From assembly GCF_900176135.1 (NCBI RefSeq), contig NZ_FWWW01000064.1, positions 14 through 64,013 of the forward strand: 64,000 nucleotides of DNA, given 5' to 3'. The translations under genes were made by a program, and so were the position numbers. Under the pieces are notes generated by a model. The model did not search any database, had not been told where the DNA came from, and saw nothing but the letters and a program-made list of their open reading frames with translations. Positions 36,480 to 46,163 of this stretch are shown here, in pieces. The DNA comes from Hymenobacter roseosalivarius DSM 11622 (GTDB lineage: Bacteria; Bacteroidota; Bacteroidia; Cytophagales; Hymenobacteraceae). Within the stretch, counting starts at the first letter, position 1. Each line of letters begins with the position of its first letter.

Positions 36480-36965
36480 TTAATACTTGCCTTTTCCTTT
36501 GCTATGACCATTTCCGTGGCCCTTACCAGGATGGCCATCACCTTGCTGTACTACGATTACGTTGCCAGCAGGATAGACTGAGCGCATCTTTTTGGCCTGG
36601 CCGGGGGGCATTCCGTGCGGATGACCCATGTGCTTGGGATACTTCACCTTATGCTCCCGGATCAGAACCCAAGGCTGGGCACCCATGTAGTTGATAACTA
36701 CGGGGTGAAAATTGTTGGGGTTGTAGTTGGAGAGGGTGGCCACGCGCTTCCATTTGCCTTCGCGTTGTACCACGTACTGCCTATCGCGTAAATCGTAGTA
36801 GCCTCCTACTTCGGGTATATAATAATACTGTGTGCCAGCGGGAGCAGCCGGGCCCCAGGACGGGGAGTTTATATTAATATCTACCTGAGCCTGGGCTAGT
36901 TCGGTAGTACCTAGCAGAAGTAGGGTAAAGGCACCAAAAAGGGTGAGTTTGGGTAGTAGTGACAT
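36480..36965 (-). CDS. secreted protein of unknown function with a His/Gly/Lys-rich tail
   Basis: A 161-residue exported protein. The ATG at 36963-36965 gives a signal peptide ending at about residue 27 (ELAQAQ). The mature part has Tyr-rich strands (TQYYYIPEVGGYYDLRDRQY) and a WKRVATLSNY segment. The tail GHPGKGHGNGHSKGKGKY is basic and His/Gly-rich. Similar YYYxPEVxxYYD phrases occur in small periplasmic proteins of Bacteroidota. Function unknown; the His-rich tail could bind metal. Confidence 0.75.
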   Translation of the reverse strand: MSLLPKLTLFGAFTLLLLGTTELAQAQVDININSPSWGPAAPAGTQYYYIPEVGGYYDLRDRQYVVQREGKWKRVATLSNYNPNNFHPVVINYMGAQPWVLIREHKVKYPKHMGHPHGMPPGQAKKMRSVYPAGNVIVVQQGDGHPGKGHGNGHSKGKGKY

Positions 36966-37366
36966 AGGGGAGAATGATAACATGAAGGAATTGTCCTACT
37001 ATGGGCAAGAACAGCGCCAAACGCTGTAGCGTACTCAATATCTAGTGTGTGGCGGCAGTAAACCTCTCATCAAACTACTTAAGCTCTACCCTGAAATAGT
37101 ATCAATACTACATTGTGCGCCTTTCGCTCGCCTAATAATTAAGCTTCGTGGTCGGCGTTTCGCGGCTGACCTAGTTGAGGCTTATTGATGATTACAGTAC
37201 TGAAAGTGGTAGTGGTGCGCGGCCTTGGTATAAGGTTGAAGAACTGAAGTTTTAGTTCCTTCAACAGACCTGTATATTCTACTAAACCCTCTGGCAAATA
37301 AGCTATTCCAGATAGCGAAAGGGTTGAGTTTTGCCTACCTTTGCGGCCTTATTCGATCTGCATTGC
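36966..37366. other. intergenic region upstream of uvrA
   Basis: Contains a small hairpin (CAGCGCCAAACGCTG, about 37013) and the uvrA -7 element. No gene seen. Confidence 0.5.
37336..37343 (+). promoter_or_regulatory. -7 element TACCTTTG upstream of uvrA
   Basis: An exact TAnnTTTG match followed by CGG, 24 bases before the uvrA ATG. Confidence 0.6.
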
Positions 37367-40291
37367 ATGGCTAAGAAAACAACGGCGGCCCCGGTCCCCG
37401 AAATTGCCCCCCAGCTACTCGTTCCAACGGCTGCCAACGGGCACGCGGCCGACGTGGAGACGCCTTTCATTGAGGTGTACGGGGCGCGGGAGCACAACCT
37501 GAAAAACGTCTCGGTCAGGATTCCGCGGGGCAAGCTGGTGGTGTTCACGGGTATTTCGGGCTCGGGCAAATCCAGTCTGGCGTTCGACACAATTTATGCC
37601 GAAGGGCAGCGGCGCTACATGGAGACGTTTTCGGCGTATGCCCGCTCGTTTATGGGCGGCCTGGAGCGGCCCGACGTGGACAAAATCGAGGGCTTGTCGC
37701 CGGTTATCAGCATTGAGCAGAAGACGACTTCGCGCAACCCGCGCTCCACGGTGGGCACCATCACCGAGATTTATGACTTCCTGCGTCTGCTCTACGCCCG
37801 CACGGCCGAGGCCTTCAGCTACGCCACGGGGGCCAAAATGATCCGGCAGAGCGACGAGCAGATCATCAGCTATATCTTAAAGCACTTCGCCGATAAAAAG
37901 CTGGTCGTGCTGGCCCCGGTGGTGAAAGGCCGCAAGGGTCACTACCGGGAGCTGTTTCAGCAGGTGGCCAAGCTGGGCTTCGCCAAAGTGCGCGTCGATG
38001 GTGAGCTGCTTGACCTGACGCCCAAGATGCAGGTGGACCGCTACAAAATCCACGACATCGAAATCGTGATTGACCGGCTGGTGGTGAAGCTGGAGGACCG
38101 GTTCCGGCTCTCTGGCTCCGTGCAAAACGCACTGACCCACGGTAAGGGCACCATGCTCGTGCTCGACCCGGACACGAAGAAGACGCAGTTTTTCTCGCGC
38201 TTTCTCATGGATCCGGCCACCGGTATTGCCTACGACGACCCGGCCCCGAATACGTTCAGCTTCAACTCGCCCTACGGGGCCTGCCCCACCTGCAACGGCC
38301 TGGGCGAGGTGCAGGAAATCACGGAGGACTCGGTATTGCCCAATAAGAAGCTGAGTATCAGTCGGGGTGGAATTGCCCCCTTGGGCGAATACCGCGACAT
38401 CTGGATTTTTCAGCAGCTCCAGCTTATCCTCAAAAAGCAGAAGTTCAGCCTCTCCACTCCCCTCGACAAGCTACCCGAAGACCTGGTGGAGCGCTTGCTT
38501 TACGGCGTGCCCGAAGACGAAGATGCGGACCCTAAAAAGGCGAATTATACAGAGCCTTTCGAAGGCATTATCCCGTTTCTGCGCCGGCAGATGGAGTCCG
38601 ATTCGGAGAACATCCGCGCCTGGATTCAGGAGTACACCCAGGCCCAGGAGTGCCCCGAATGCCGCGGCTACCGCTTGAAGAAGGAGTCGCTACACTTTCT
38701 GATTGCTGGCAAAAACATTGGGGAGCTGTCGGTGATGGATATTAACCAGCTCAGTCAGTGGTTCGTAGGCCTGGAAGAGCGGCTGACCGAGCGGCAAAAT
38801 GTCATCGGGCGGGAGTTGCTCAAGGAGTTGCGCAAGCGCATTGGCTTCCTGCTCGAAGTGGGCCTGGAGTACCTGAGCCTGCACCGCTCGGTGCGGACCT
38901 TGTCGGGGGGCGAGTCGCAGCGGATTCGCCTAGCCACCCAGATCGGTACCCAGCTCGTGGGCGTGCTCTACATCATGGATGAGCCCAGCATCGGCCTGCA
39001 CCAGCGCGATAATGAGCGGCTGATCAAGGCCTTGCAGCACCTGCGCGACATCGGCAACTCCGTGATTGTGGTAGAGCACGACAAGGATATGATCATGAAT
39101 GCCGACCACGTACTGGACATCGGGCCGGGCGCGGGCATTCATGGGGGGCATATCGTGGCCGAAGGCTCACCCACTGAGATATTTAAGTCGGGCAGCCTGA
39201 CCTCACAGTACCTGAGCGGGGAGCGCCACATTGAGCTGCGCAAGAAAAAGCGCAAGGGCGAAGGCAACACGCTGACCTTGAAAGGCGCTACGGGCCACAA
39301 CCTGAAGAACGTAACCGTGAAATTCCCGCTCGGCAAGCTCGTGGCCGTGACGGGGGTGTCGGGCTCGGGCAAGTCCTCCCTCATCCACGACACGCTATAT
39401 CCTATTCTGAATCAGTACTTTTTCAACGCCAAGCGCGACCCGCTGCCCTACGCGGGCATTGAAGGGCTGGAGTTGATTGATAAAGTAATTGAGGTAGATC
39501 AGTCGCCCATTGGGCGGACGCCGCGCTCTAATCCGGCTACCTACACGGGCGTCTTTACTGAAATTCGTAGTCTGTTTGCGTCGTTGCCGGAGGCTAAAAT
39601 CCGGGGCTACGGGCCGGGGCGCTTTTCCTTTAACGTGAAGGGCGGGCGCTGCGAAACCTGCGAGGGTGCCGGCCTGCGCACCATTGAGATGAACTTCCTG
39701 CCCGACGTGCACGTGCCCTGCGAAACCTGCAAAGGCCGCCGCTACAACCGCGAAACCCTGGAAGTGCGCTTCAAGGGTAAAAGCATCACCGACGTGCTCG
39801 ACCTGACGGTGGAAAAAGCCGTGGAGTACTTCGAGAATCAGCCCCGCATCATTCGCAAAATTCAGGTGCTCAACGAAGTAGGGTTGGGCTATCTGACGCT
39901 CGGCCAGCAGGCTACCACCCTTTCCGGCGGCGAAGCCCAGCGCGTGAAGCTGGCCACGGAACTGGGCAAAAAGGATACTGGCAAAACCTTCTACATCCTC
40001 GACGAGCCCACCACTGGCCTGCACTTCGAGGACATCCGCCACCTCTCCGACGTGCTCCAGAAGCTGGTCGATAAAGGCAACTCGGTCCTTATCATCGAGC
40101 ACAACCTCGACCTGATCAAAGTAGCCGACCACGTCATCGACCTCGGCCCGGAGGGCGGTGGGGGCGGCGGCACCATCGTGGCCCAGGGTACGCCCGAGCA
40201 AGTGGCCAAGGCCGGCAAAGGCTACACTGGTAAGTTTCTGGCTGAGGAGCTGAAAGTGAGCAAGTACGCCGAGGAAAAGGCGGTGCTGTAA
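37367..40291 (+). CDS. uvrA: excinuclease ABC subunit A
   Basis: A 974-residue UvrA, the damage-recognising ATPase of nucleotide excision repair. The ATG at 37367 is chosen because the -7 element lies just upstream. Two ABC modules are visible: Walker [13 protein letters not shown] and [12 protein letters not shown], signatures [13 protein letters not shown] and [13 protein letters not shown], and Walker [11 protein letters not shown] and [10 protein letters not shown]. Zinc fingers have CPTCNG...CPECRG and CETCEG...CETCKG. The N-terminus carries a 30-residue Ala/Pro-rich extension. Length and motifs indicate an active enzyme. Closed by a strong terminator. Confidence 0.97.
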   Translation: MAKKTTAAPVPEIAPQLLVPTAANGHAADVETPFIEVYGAREHNLKNVSVRIPRGKLVVFTGISGSGKSSLAFDTIYAEGQRRYMETFSAYARSFMGGLERPDVDKIEGLSPVISIEQKTTSRNPRSTVGTITEIYDFLRLLYARTAEAFSYATGAKMIRQSDEQIISYILKHFADKKLVVLAPVVKGRKGHYRELFQQVAKLGFAKVRVDGELLDLTPKMQVDRYKIHDIEIVIDRLVVKLEDRFRLSGSVQNALTHGKGTMLVLDPDTKKTQFFSRFLMDPATGIAYDDPAPNTFSFNSPYGACPTCNGLGEVQEITEDSVLPNKKLSISRGGIAPLGEYRDIWIFQQLQLILKKQKFSLSTPLDKLPEDLVERLLYGVPEDEDADPKKANYTEPFEGIIPFLRRQMESDSENIRAWIQEYTQAQECPECRGYRLKKESLHFLIAGKNIGELSVMDINQLSQWFVGLEERLTERQNVIGRELLKELRKRIGFLLEVGLEYLSLHRSVRTLSGGESQRIRLATQIGTQLVGVLYIMDEPSIGLHQRDNERLIKALQHLRDIGNSVIVVEHDKDMIMNADHVLDIGPGAGIHGGHIVAEGSPTEIFKSGSLTSQYLSGERHIELRKKKRKGEGNTLTLKGATGHNLKNVTVKFPLGKLVAVTGVSGSGKSSLIHDTLYPILNQYFFNAKRDPLPYAGIEGLELIDKVIEVDQSPIGRTPRSNPATYTGVFTEIRSLFASLPEAKIRGYGPGRFSFNVKGGRCETCEGAGLRTIEMNFLPDVHVPCETCKGRRYNRETLEVRFKGKSITDVLDLTVEKAVEYFENQPRIIRKIQVLNEVGLGYLTLGQQATTLSGGEAQRVKLATELGKKDTGKTFYILDEPTTGLHFEDIRHLSDVLQKLVDKGNSVLIIEHNLDLIKVADHVIDLGPEGGGGGGTIVAQGTPEQVAKAGKGYTGKFLAEELKVSKYAEEKAVL

Positions 40292-40328
40292 TAGCATTAG
40301 CCTCGTGAGTAGCTGCTAACTATTGAGT

Positions 40329-40365
40329 TAAAAAAGCCCCCCAGTCAGTTCCTGGGGGGCTTTTT
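40329..40365. terminator. bidirectional intrinsic terminator with the common G6/C6 stem
   Basis: AAAAAAGCCCCCCAG, loop TCAGTTC, CTGGGGGGCTTTTTT: a perfect 15-base stem between convergent uvrA and a lipoprotein gene. The stem is identical to the one at 44968. Confidence 0.95.
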
Positions 40366-40390
40366 TAGCTACACATATAAAAATGTTGGC

Positions 40391-40924
40391 TTAATGCGAT
40401 ACCTCAGTTTGGGTAGCGACGAAGAGGGGCGTAGTGCGTCCGGCAACGGCTACATACGTGGTAGTCCCAGTAGACTTGCCGTCGGTTAATAGCTCACAAA
40501 TTACCTGATAGCCTATTCCAGAGCCAGGCGGTGAGGCCTGCTCCTCCCAGATGGTGACCGTAATTTTCGGTCTGGTTACGTCAGCATAAGTGACAATGGA
40601 GGGCAGCTGCACTTCTTTGAGTGCAGAAGTTACCTCCTGCTCATGATGCTGGGTGTTGGCCTCCAGGAGTTTGTAAGCGGAATTTCCCTGTGGCACGACC
40701 CGCTCATAGTCTACCGTAATATTGGGGGAGATGGTCGGTAGCTGAAAAGTACTGTCTAACGCTTCAAGATGGTAGCGCACCGCGACGGTGTGCATTTTGA
40801 GTGGAGTTGCCACTACCCGCACGGGCTCGGTTGGCTGGGGGGCATTTTCTTCTTGGTCACAACTACTAGCCAGTAGGGCGAGGGCGGCAAATGCGAGGAT
40901 CCGCAGAGTAGACAAAGGAAGCAT
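40391..40924 (-). CDS. predicted lipoprotein of unknown function
   Basis: A 177-residue predicted lipoprotein (lipobox ASSC, about residues 19-22), followed by an acidic/Pro-rich linker (QEENAPQPTEPV). The mature domain is beta-rich, with KITVTIWEEQ and GTTTYVAVAGRTTPLF. No family recognised. It is convergent with uvrA and stands alone. Codon use is like its neighbours. Confidence 0.75.
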   Translation of the reverse strand: MLPLSTLRILAFAALALLASSCDQEENAPQPTEPVRVVATPLKMHTVAVRYHLEALDSTFQLPTISPNITVDYERVVPQGNSAYKLLEANTQHHEQEVTSALKEVQLPSIVTYADVTRPKITVTIWEEQASPPGSGIGYQVICELLTDGKSTGTTTYVAVAGRTTPLFVATQTEVSH

Positions 40925-41316
40925 AAGAGTAGGAGGAAAAAGAGTAAGAGAATGAGAAGTAAGTTCACAGCTCTGATCCTAGCTGTAGGTGTGCTTTCAA
41001 GGAAATGGCGTTACCGATGGATTCAGGGCGCAGTGACCGCCTAACAGGCATAATAGGCTTAGCTTCTAATCCACTTTCAAGCTGCTCGCTGGTATGCTAG
41101 AGTGGAGGCAACCGGAAGAATGGTTGGTCGGGCTCGAATAAATTTTTTTGGCGCCTCTACACCACCTGTATCCTGCACCTATGAATTCAGCAGTCTGCTG
41201 AGAGAGGCTAATACAGGCCAATGAACTGGTAGGAAAATATATTTTTCAACTCGACCAACCTTCTGGGGCCAGCTTTACACTTTAAGCCGAAGTTCAACTT
41301 AGCCGCCGCCGCTCCC
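40925..41316. other. intergenic region before the ECF sigma operon
   Basis: No convincing gene; a 31-codon frame at about 41013 looks fortuitous. AT-rich runs occur near 41143 and 41240. The sigma promoter must lie here, but no clear TAnnTTTG was found. TTTACACTTTAAG at about 41274 is the nearest match. Confidence 0.4.
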
Positions 41317-41850
41317 TTGCTTTTGCCTCCCGAAGAACAGCGCTTATTGACCGCCTGCCTGACCCAGGATCGGCAGGCACAGTATCAGCTGTACCAACGC
41401 TACAAAACGGCTATGTTCTCCACGGCGCTGCGCATGCTGGGAGGCAACCGGGAAATAGCGCAGGATGCATTACAGGAAGCCTTTGTGGAAGTATTTCAGC
41501 ACCTAGCCGACTTCCGGCAGCAGTCGACACTGGGTGCTTGGATTAAAACCATCGTGGTGCGGCGGGCGCTGCTTACCCTGCGGCGCGAGCAGCGCATGGA
41601 AGTGTACGACCAGGATCGCCACCCCGAACCTCTGGTGGCCTGGCACGACAACCTGACCGGCGAGGCCCTGGACAAAGCCATCGGCGAGCTGCCCGCGGGC
41701 TACCGGGCCGTGTTCTGCCTGATAGAAGTGGAAGGCTACGCCCACCGCGAAGTGGCCGAACTACTCGATATCACGGAAGGCACCAGCAAGTCGCAGCTCT
41801 ACCACGCCAAGCGCCTGCTCCAACGCAAACTACATTACCTCTACGCATGA
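41317..41850 (+). CDS. ECF RNA polymerase sigma factor
   Basis: A 177-residue sigma-70 family ECF factor. Region 2 covers about residues 25-90 (ALRMLGGNREIAQDALQEAFVEVFQ, split across the -10 recognition helix), and region 4 covers about 118-172 (AVFCLIEVEGYAHREVAELL, then TEGTSKSQLYHAKRLL). The start is TTG at 41317. The frame is open back to a TAG at 41230-41232 with no ATG or GTG, and no in-frame ATG precedes region 2. The stop overlaps the next start (ATGA), so it is translationally coupled to the anti-sigma-like gene. Confidence 0.92.
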   Translation: MLLPPEEQRLLTACLTQDRQAQYQLYQRYKTAMFSTALRMLGGNREIAQDALQEAFVEVFQHLADFRQQSTLGAWIKTIVVRRALLTLRREQRMEVYDQDRHPEPLVAWHDNLTGEALDKAIGELPAGYRAVFCLIEVEGYAHREVAELLDITEGTSKSQLYHAKRLLQRKLHYLYA

Positions 41851-42545
41851 GCCAGACTCCCAAACTACCCGAGGCTGGTGGGCACAACCTACAACGAGCC
41901 CTCAACAGCCTACCCACTCACGAACCCGACCTGGACACGTGGCCCCAAATCGAGGGGCAGCTCGCGGCCGATGAAGCGTTTTCTGGCCTTGTTTCTACTC
42001 TCCCCGCGCACGAGCCCGACGACATCCTGTGGGATGCCATTGCTGCTCGCCTTAATGAGAACGCTCCGGCAACTGCTTCGCCTGTACCAGCGGAAGCGAC
42101 GAAAGTCCGGCCCACGTGGCCTGCTTATACACTCCGCCGGGTAATGGCTATTGCGGCTAGTGTGCTGATACTTTTGGGGGTATGGTGGCAGCAACGACTG
42201 ACTACAGAGCCAATGGCTGCTTCTGGCTTCCGCGAAACGGTGTCTTTCAGCGAGGAAGTAGTTGCTGCTCCGCTGCCTTCAGCAGTGCCTGTTTCGGAGG
42301 ATCCGCTGGAGCAGGAAGGACAATCGTTTATTGATGCGCACTGTTCGTCGCTGCCCACGGTGTGCCAATCGGGGGAGTTCAAATCCTTGCGCACCCAGCT
42401 GACGGAGCTGGAAGAAGAGGAAAAACAGCTGCGTCAGGATGCCCGTCGCTTCGGCGAGTCGCCGGAGCTGCTGCGCCAACAGGCTCAGCTGATTAGCTTG
42501 AAAGCCACCGTCACCCGCGAACTGGTTCAACTCCTTATCTCATGA
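41847..42545 (+). CDS. probable anti-sigma factor (single-pass membrane protein)
   Basis: A 232-residue protein with a cytoplasmic N-terminal part of about 95 residues, one transmembrane helix (about 97-114, MAIAASVLILLGVWW), and a periplasmic part. The periplasmic part carries a Glu/Gln-rich coiled coil (about 180-215, LTELEEEEKQLRQDARRF). The N-terminus has two copies of an LPxHEPDxxxWxxI unit (TLPTHEPDLDTWPQI-like and LPAHEPDDILWDAI), a pattern seen in Bacteroidota anti-sigma proteins. ATGA overlaps at both ends, with the sigma gene and with the next gene, indicate tight coupling. Confidence 0.82.
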   Translation: MSQTPKLPEAGGHNLQRALNSLPTHEPDLDTWPQIEGQLAADEAFSGLVSTLPAHEPDDILWDAIAARLNENAPATASPVPAEATKVRPTWPAYTLRRVMAIAASVLILLGVWWQQRLTTEPMAASGFRETVSFSEEVVAAPLPSAVPVSEDPLEQEGQSFIDAHCSSLPTVCQSGEFKSLRTQLTELEEEEKQLRQDARRFGESPELLRQQAQLISLKATVTRELVQLLIS

Positions 42546-43477
42546 TGTTCCTCTTTATTTCATCTCGAACATGGCCGCGCTTCGGGCTGCTGGCCCTGCT
42601 GCTGGGGTTGCTGGCGCCGGAGGCATGGGCCCAGCAAAAAGTACAGGTCGTGACGCGCACCCTGGAGCAAAGCTGGAATTGCCCCCCAGGCACGACAGTA
42701 AACATCCGGGCCGAAAAGGCGACGGTGCGCGTAAAGGGCTGGGATAAGCCAACGGTGCAGGTGGTGCTACGCCTAACCGCCCGCCACCCCGAGCGGGCCG
42801 TGGCCGAGCAGGACTTGCCCGTAGCCCAGTACCGCCTGCAGCAAAGCGGCAACACGCTCTATCTGCTCAACTTTTTCACGCTGCCCACCGGTGCCCCGGC
42901 CGTGCGCAGCGACTTACGAGCCGAATACACTGTGCTGATGCCCGCCGGCAATCCCATCCAGATAGTGAATACCTACGGTCAAACTGAGCTGACCGACCTC
43001 ACAGGCCAGCAGGAGCTAGAGCAAAGCTTCGGCAAGATTGCCCTGCGCAACCTGCGTGGCACCCTCACCGTCACGGCCCGCTACACTGATCTGATGGCGA
43101 GTAACATACAAGCCAAATTTATTTGCAATGCCACCAAGTCGGCGGTGCAGTTGCAAGAGCTGGGGGGCAATTGTACCGTGAACAACTACTTCGGGAGTAT
43201 TCGCCTTCAGCCCGCGGCTACGCTGAGCAAACTAACGGTAGTAGCCGACCGCACGGAAGTCATTATCAGCGCTCCGCAGCCCGAGCTATTCGCTTATCAG
43301 CTGGCCGTGCAGCAAGGCACGCTTACGGTACCACCGGCTTACGCGGCCAGCAAAAAAGGCTCTGCCAGCCGGGCCACGTTAACGGCCTCAAAAGCGGCGT
43401 CGGGGCGAGTGGTGCGCGTGACCACGTCCTACGCACCCCTGACTTTGCAAACCGAACCTCTCTCGCCTCAACTCTAA
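42542..43477 (+). CDS. DUF4097-like exported beta-helix protein
   Basis: A 311-residue exported protein with a signal peptide to about residue 30 (PEAWAQ). The body is made of short repeating beta strands typical of the DUF4097/adhesin-like family: NIRAEKATVRVKGWDKPTVQ, LRAEYTVLMPAGNPIQIVNT, YGQTELTDLTG, and SFGKIALRNLRG. Such proteins often sit in sigma/anti-sigma operons of Bacteroidota and may be envelope sensors or targets. Overlaps the anti-sigma gene by four bases. Function unknown. Confidence 0.8.
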   Translation: MMFLFISSRTWPRFGLLALLLGLLAPEAWAQQKVQVVTRTLEQSWNCPPGTTVNIRAEKATVRVKGWDKPTVQVVLRLTARHPERAVAEQDLPVAQYRLQQSGNTLYLLNFFTLPTGAPAVRSDLRAEYTVLMPAGNPIQIVNTYGQTELTDLTGQQELEQSFGKIALRNLRGTLTVTARYTDLMASNIQAKFICNATKSAVQLQELGGNCTVNNYFGSIRLQPAATLSKLTVVADRTEVIISAPQPELFAYQLAVQQGTLTVPPAYAASKKGSASRATLTASKAASGRVVRVTTSYAPLTLQTEPLSPQL

Positions 43478-43499
43478 TCCACAGTTGTATCCCACGTCC

Positions 43500-44891
43500 A
43501 TGTCCTACTTGTATTCCTTTCGCAGCTTTCGACGCCTGCTTGGGGTAGGCCTGCTTGCCGCCACTTGTTTCCGGGCCAGCGCCCAAACTGCTCCCGACAC
43601 CACCCGTCTGAGCTACGGCGAAGAAATAGTGGCAACGCCCGAGACCGACGTGCCGTTACGCGTGCAGCCGGAGGACCGCAGTTTATGGAAGCTAGGGCTA
43701 AACAACCTCACGGTGGGCAACAGCTTGCTTGGCTCCGACAAGTACTACACGCGCTACGGACTACACATAGCCTACGAGCGCCGACTCAAAACTCCGGCTT
43801 GGACAGTATTGGCCGAGGTGAGCCCCGCCATAACGCACTACCGCGCCGAGCCCAGTGCTGACCTGGTTCGGGGGTTGGGAGTACGCACCCAAGTGGCGGG
43901 TCGGTACTACTATAATATCGAGCGGCGCCTACGTTTGGGGAAGAACATCAGCAACTTCTCGGCTAACTACGTATCGGTGGCGCTGGGCGCGGGAACGGGT
44001 CTAGGCCGGCCCGCACGTGATACGCCCTATTACTTCCTCACCAATAATGAGCGGAGAGTAGCCGCAGACGTTGCGGTAGTATATGGGTTGCAGCGCCGGC
44101 TGGGGCGGTATGGTTTTATTGATGCAAATATTGGCGTAAGTAGCTTTCTGTCAACGCCAAAGCCAAAGCTGGCAATTAGCAATAGTCTTCGCATTGGCTT
44201 AGCAATCGGCTCCCAATCGGCTGCCAACTACTCGCCCCGAGTGGTGCCTGTTGATGAGGATGAATCCCTGCAGCCCAAGGCCTACGCGGGGTTTCTGCTC
44301 GGCGCTTACCTGTACCGCGTGCGCTACTCCGCGACCAATCCGTACCGGGGGGCAATTTCGCCTCCCAAGGCAGGAGTTGGCACTTATAACCAGGAAATAT
44401 TAATGCCCTATGCCTATGCGGGCTACTACGTGCGGCCGCACCTGGCCGTGCAGGTAGGTATGCAACGGCAGCGGGAGGAGTTTCGCGGCAGCGCCACCGA
44501 TTTTTCGGGGCTTTCCAGGGATAGTATTACTAACAAAAATGACCTTGCCTTGCCCGTTATGCTGCGCTATTCGCTCACGCGCTCCTTCCTGAAGCGGTGG
44601 CAGTTTGATGTGGTGGGCGGCGTGGTGCCCCACTGGTCATCAGTGCGTTTTCAGGAGCAAGAGTTTATCAACGAGCAGCTTACCAATGAAGTTGGCTTCC
44701 GGCGCAGTGCCTTTGGAATGCATGCTTCGGCGGGTTTACAAGCGAGCTACGGATTTGGCCGCCGGCGCCACTTGCAGGCCACCACGGAATGGGTGCTCAC
44801 CAAGGATCTGCGCTCCAACTTCCAGAGCGGTGAATCCTTGCAATGGGGCTTCAGCTTCATTGGGCTACGCTACCGCTTTGGTTACCAGTAG
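43500..44891 (+). CDS. outer-membrane beta-barrel protein of the sigma operon
   Basis: A 463-residue exported protein from the ATG at 43500, with the signal peptide ending near FRASAQ at about residue 29. The rest alternates polar and aromatic residues in barrel-like strands (TRYGLHIAYERRL, AGRYYYNIERRLRLG, GFSFIGLRYRFGYQ) and ends in an aromatic-rich strand. Not matched to a named family. It is the last gene of the four-gene sigma operon and likely its main output or the sensor of envelope state. Terminator 76 bases downstream. Confidence 0.8.
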   Translation: MSYLYSFRSFRRLLGVGLLAATCFRASAQTAPDTTRLSYGEEIVATPETDVPLRVQPEDRSLWKLGLNNLTVGNSLLGSDKYYTRYGLHIAYERRLKTPAWTVLAEVSPAITHYRAEPSADLVRGLGVRTQVAGRYYYNIERRLRLGKNISNFSANYVSVALGAGTGLGRPARDTPYYFLTNNERRVAADVAVVYGLQRRLGRYGFIDANIGVSSFLSTPKPKLAISNSLRIGLAIGSQSAANYSPRVVPVDEDESLQPKAYAGFLLGAYLYRVRYSATNPYRGAISPPKAGVGTYNQEILMPYAYAGYYVRPHLAVQVGMQRQREEFRGSATDFSGLSRDSITNKNDLALPVMLRYSLTRSFLKRWQFDVVGGVVPHWSSVRFQEQEFINEQLTNEVGFRRSAFGMHASAGLQASYGFGRRRHLQATTEWVLTKDLRSNFQSGESLQWGFSFIGLRYRFGYQ

Positions 44892-44967
44892 CGGCTGGGC
44901 TGACATGGCGACCGCTGTACCTGAGTAGCAGGTAAGTGTCGGGCTGGCAGCCCAAAGCTTTTAAAGC

Positions 44968-45004
44968 AAAAAAGCCCCCCAGCAATGTCCTGGGGGGCTT
45001 TTTT
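44968..45004. terminator. bidirectional intrinsic terminator with the common G6/C6 stem
   Basis: AAAAAAGCCCCCCAG, short loop, CTGGGGGGCTTTTTT. The stem is identical to 40329-40365; only the loop differs. Confidence 0.95.
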
Positions 45005-45033
45005 GATGAAGTAACTCACCTAGCTCTTGCCGC

Positions 45034-45744
45034 TTACATCTTCATGTTAGCGTGCTGTTTCGACATATCTAAATGCTTCTGAATCACAGGCGTCGTTTTC
45101 GTAATGAAGCCTTGCAATTCCGTGTCCTTGGTCATGGCTTTGTGGGCCTGCATGGTATTGAGCGTCTTCTGGTGGTCGGTTACCATCTGCTGCATAAAAC
45201 GCTGCTCCAGCTGCGGGCCCGACAACTGGCGCATTTGGGCGGCAAGAGCCTTGTGCTCGGGGTCCATGTCAGTAGGCAGAGTTACATTCTTCTTTTGGGC
45301 AATAGCCTTCAGATCCGCCGTCGACTTAGTATGATCAGTAATCATCATGTTGGCGTGGTCTTTCGCCATACCCGTCACGCCTTTTTCCAACACCAGGCGG
45401 CTCAGTTGAATCTCATTCTGGTCGCTGTGCGCGGCCGACTTCATAAACTCCGGGTCGTCTTTGTGCGGAGCCGTAGGGCCGTTCGGGTTAGCACTATTGG
45501 CGTTCATGCCGCTGGGAGCAGTGCCCGCCGCCGCCGCCGAACCTCCGGCCATTGTATCAGAAGGCATGGTGGCGGTAGCACTATCGGTGCCGCCGGTGGC
45601 GGCATTCATGTAGTTGTCACCGGCATTGCCTCCGGCCTCTTCCGAGTCAGTGGGCGTGTTGGTGGAGGCGGTTTTTTCGTTGCTGCAAGCACTGGTCGCT
45701 AGTAGCATACCTGCGCAAAACAGGCTTATGAGTGTACGTTTCAT
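45034..45744 (-). CDS. DUF4142 lipoprotein
   Basis: A 236-residue predicted lipoprotein (lipobox TSAC at about 17-20). A long Ala/Gly/Ser/Thr/Asn-rich linker (about 25-95) is followed by a helical DUF4142 domain: DPEFMKSAAHSDQNEIQLSR, then AKDHANMMITDHTKS, then FMQQMVTDHQKTLNTMQAH, and it ends HLDMSKQHANMKM. The His/Met-rich four-helix bundle resembles ferritin-like DUF305/DUF4142 proteins, which may bind metal. It is a paralogue of 46164-46745, with a small lipoprotein between them. Confidence 0.88.
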   Translation of the reverse strand: MKRTLISLFCAGMLLATSACSNEKTASTNTPTDSEEAGGNAGDNYMNAATGGTDSATATMPSDTMAGGSAAAAGTAPSGMNANSANPNGPTAPHKDDPEFMKSAAHSDQNEIQLSRLVLEKGVTGMAKDHANMMITDHTKSTADLKAIAQKKNVTLPTDMDPEHKALAAQMRQLSGPQLEQRFMQQMVTDHQKTLNTMQAHKAMTKDTELQGFITKTTPVIQKHLDMSKQHANMKM

Positions 45745-45894
45745 AGCGGTAGGAAAAGGATGGAATGGTTGAGCTTGTACTTTGAAAAAATTAGTCTGCC
45801 GCTAATCATCGACTTAGCAAGTCAGCGATTAACGGCAGAAAACAGTTGAGCAAAAGCTCGTAGCTGGTAGTGTACGGGCCAGAGTAGCCGAAGG

Positions 45895-46134
45895 TTAGTC
45901 GTTGTCGAGTTCTTCAACCGAGTCGGCATCGGCGGTGACAGTAGCGCCCGCTTCGTTGTCGATAACGGTAGCATCGGCTTGTACACCGCCCTGGGCGGCA
46001 GCCTCCTCCTGGCCGACTACGGCTTCGCCGGCGGTGCCATCAGTACGTTTTTCAGCATTGCCACAGCTTGCCAAAGACAACGCAGCGAAAAGGGTAAGAA
46101 CAGAGAATAAGCGGTGTTTTGGGAAATGAAACAT
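45895..46134 (-). CDS. small acidic lipoprotein
   Basis: A 79-residue predicted lipoprotein: signal MFHFPKHRLFSVLTLFAALS with lipobox LASC at about 21-24, then an Ala/Glu/Asp/Gly-rich low-complexity tail ending EELDND. No domain. It lies between the two DUF4142 genes on the same strand and may be cotranscribed with them. Confidence 0.7.
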   Translation of the reverse strand: MFHFPKHRLFSVLTLFAALSLASCGNAEKRTDGTAGEAVVGQEEAAAQGGVQADATVIDNEAGATVTADADSVEELDND

Positions 46135-46163
46135 GGGTCAAAGTTCAGATGAGAGATGAAAAG

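Noticed and set aside
39395..40297. 300-codon open frame on the minus strand across uvrA
   Set aside because: It lies wholly antisense to a conserved gene and its translation resembles no family. GC-rich codon bias produces such shadows.
41013..41108. 31-codon ATG frame in the gap before the sigma gene
   Set aside because: Too short, no signal peptide or ribosome site, and no family-like sequence.
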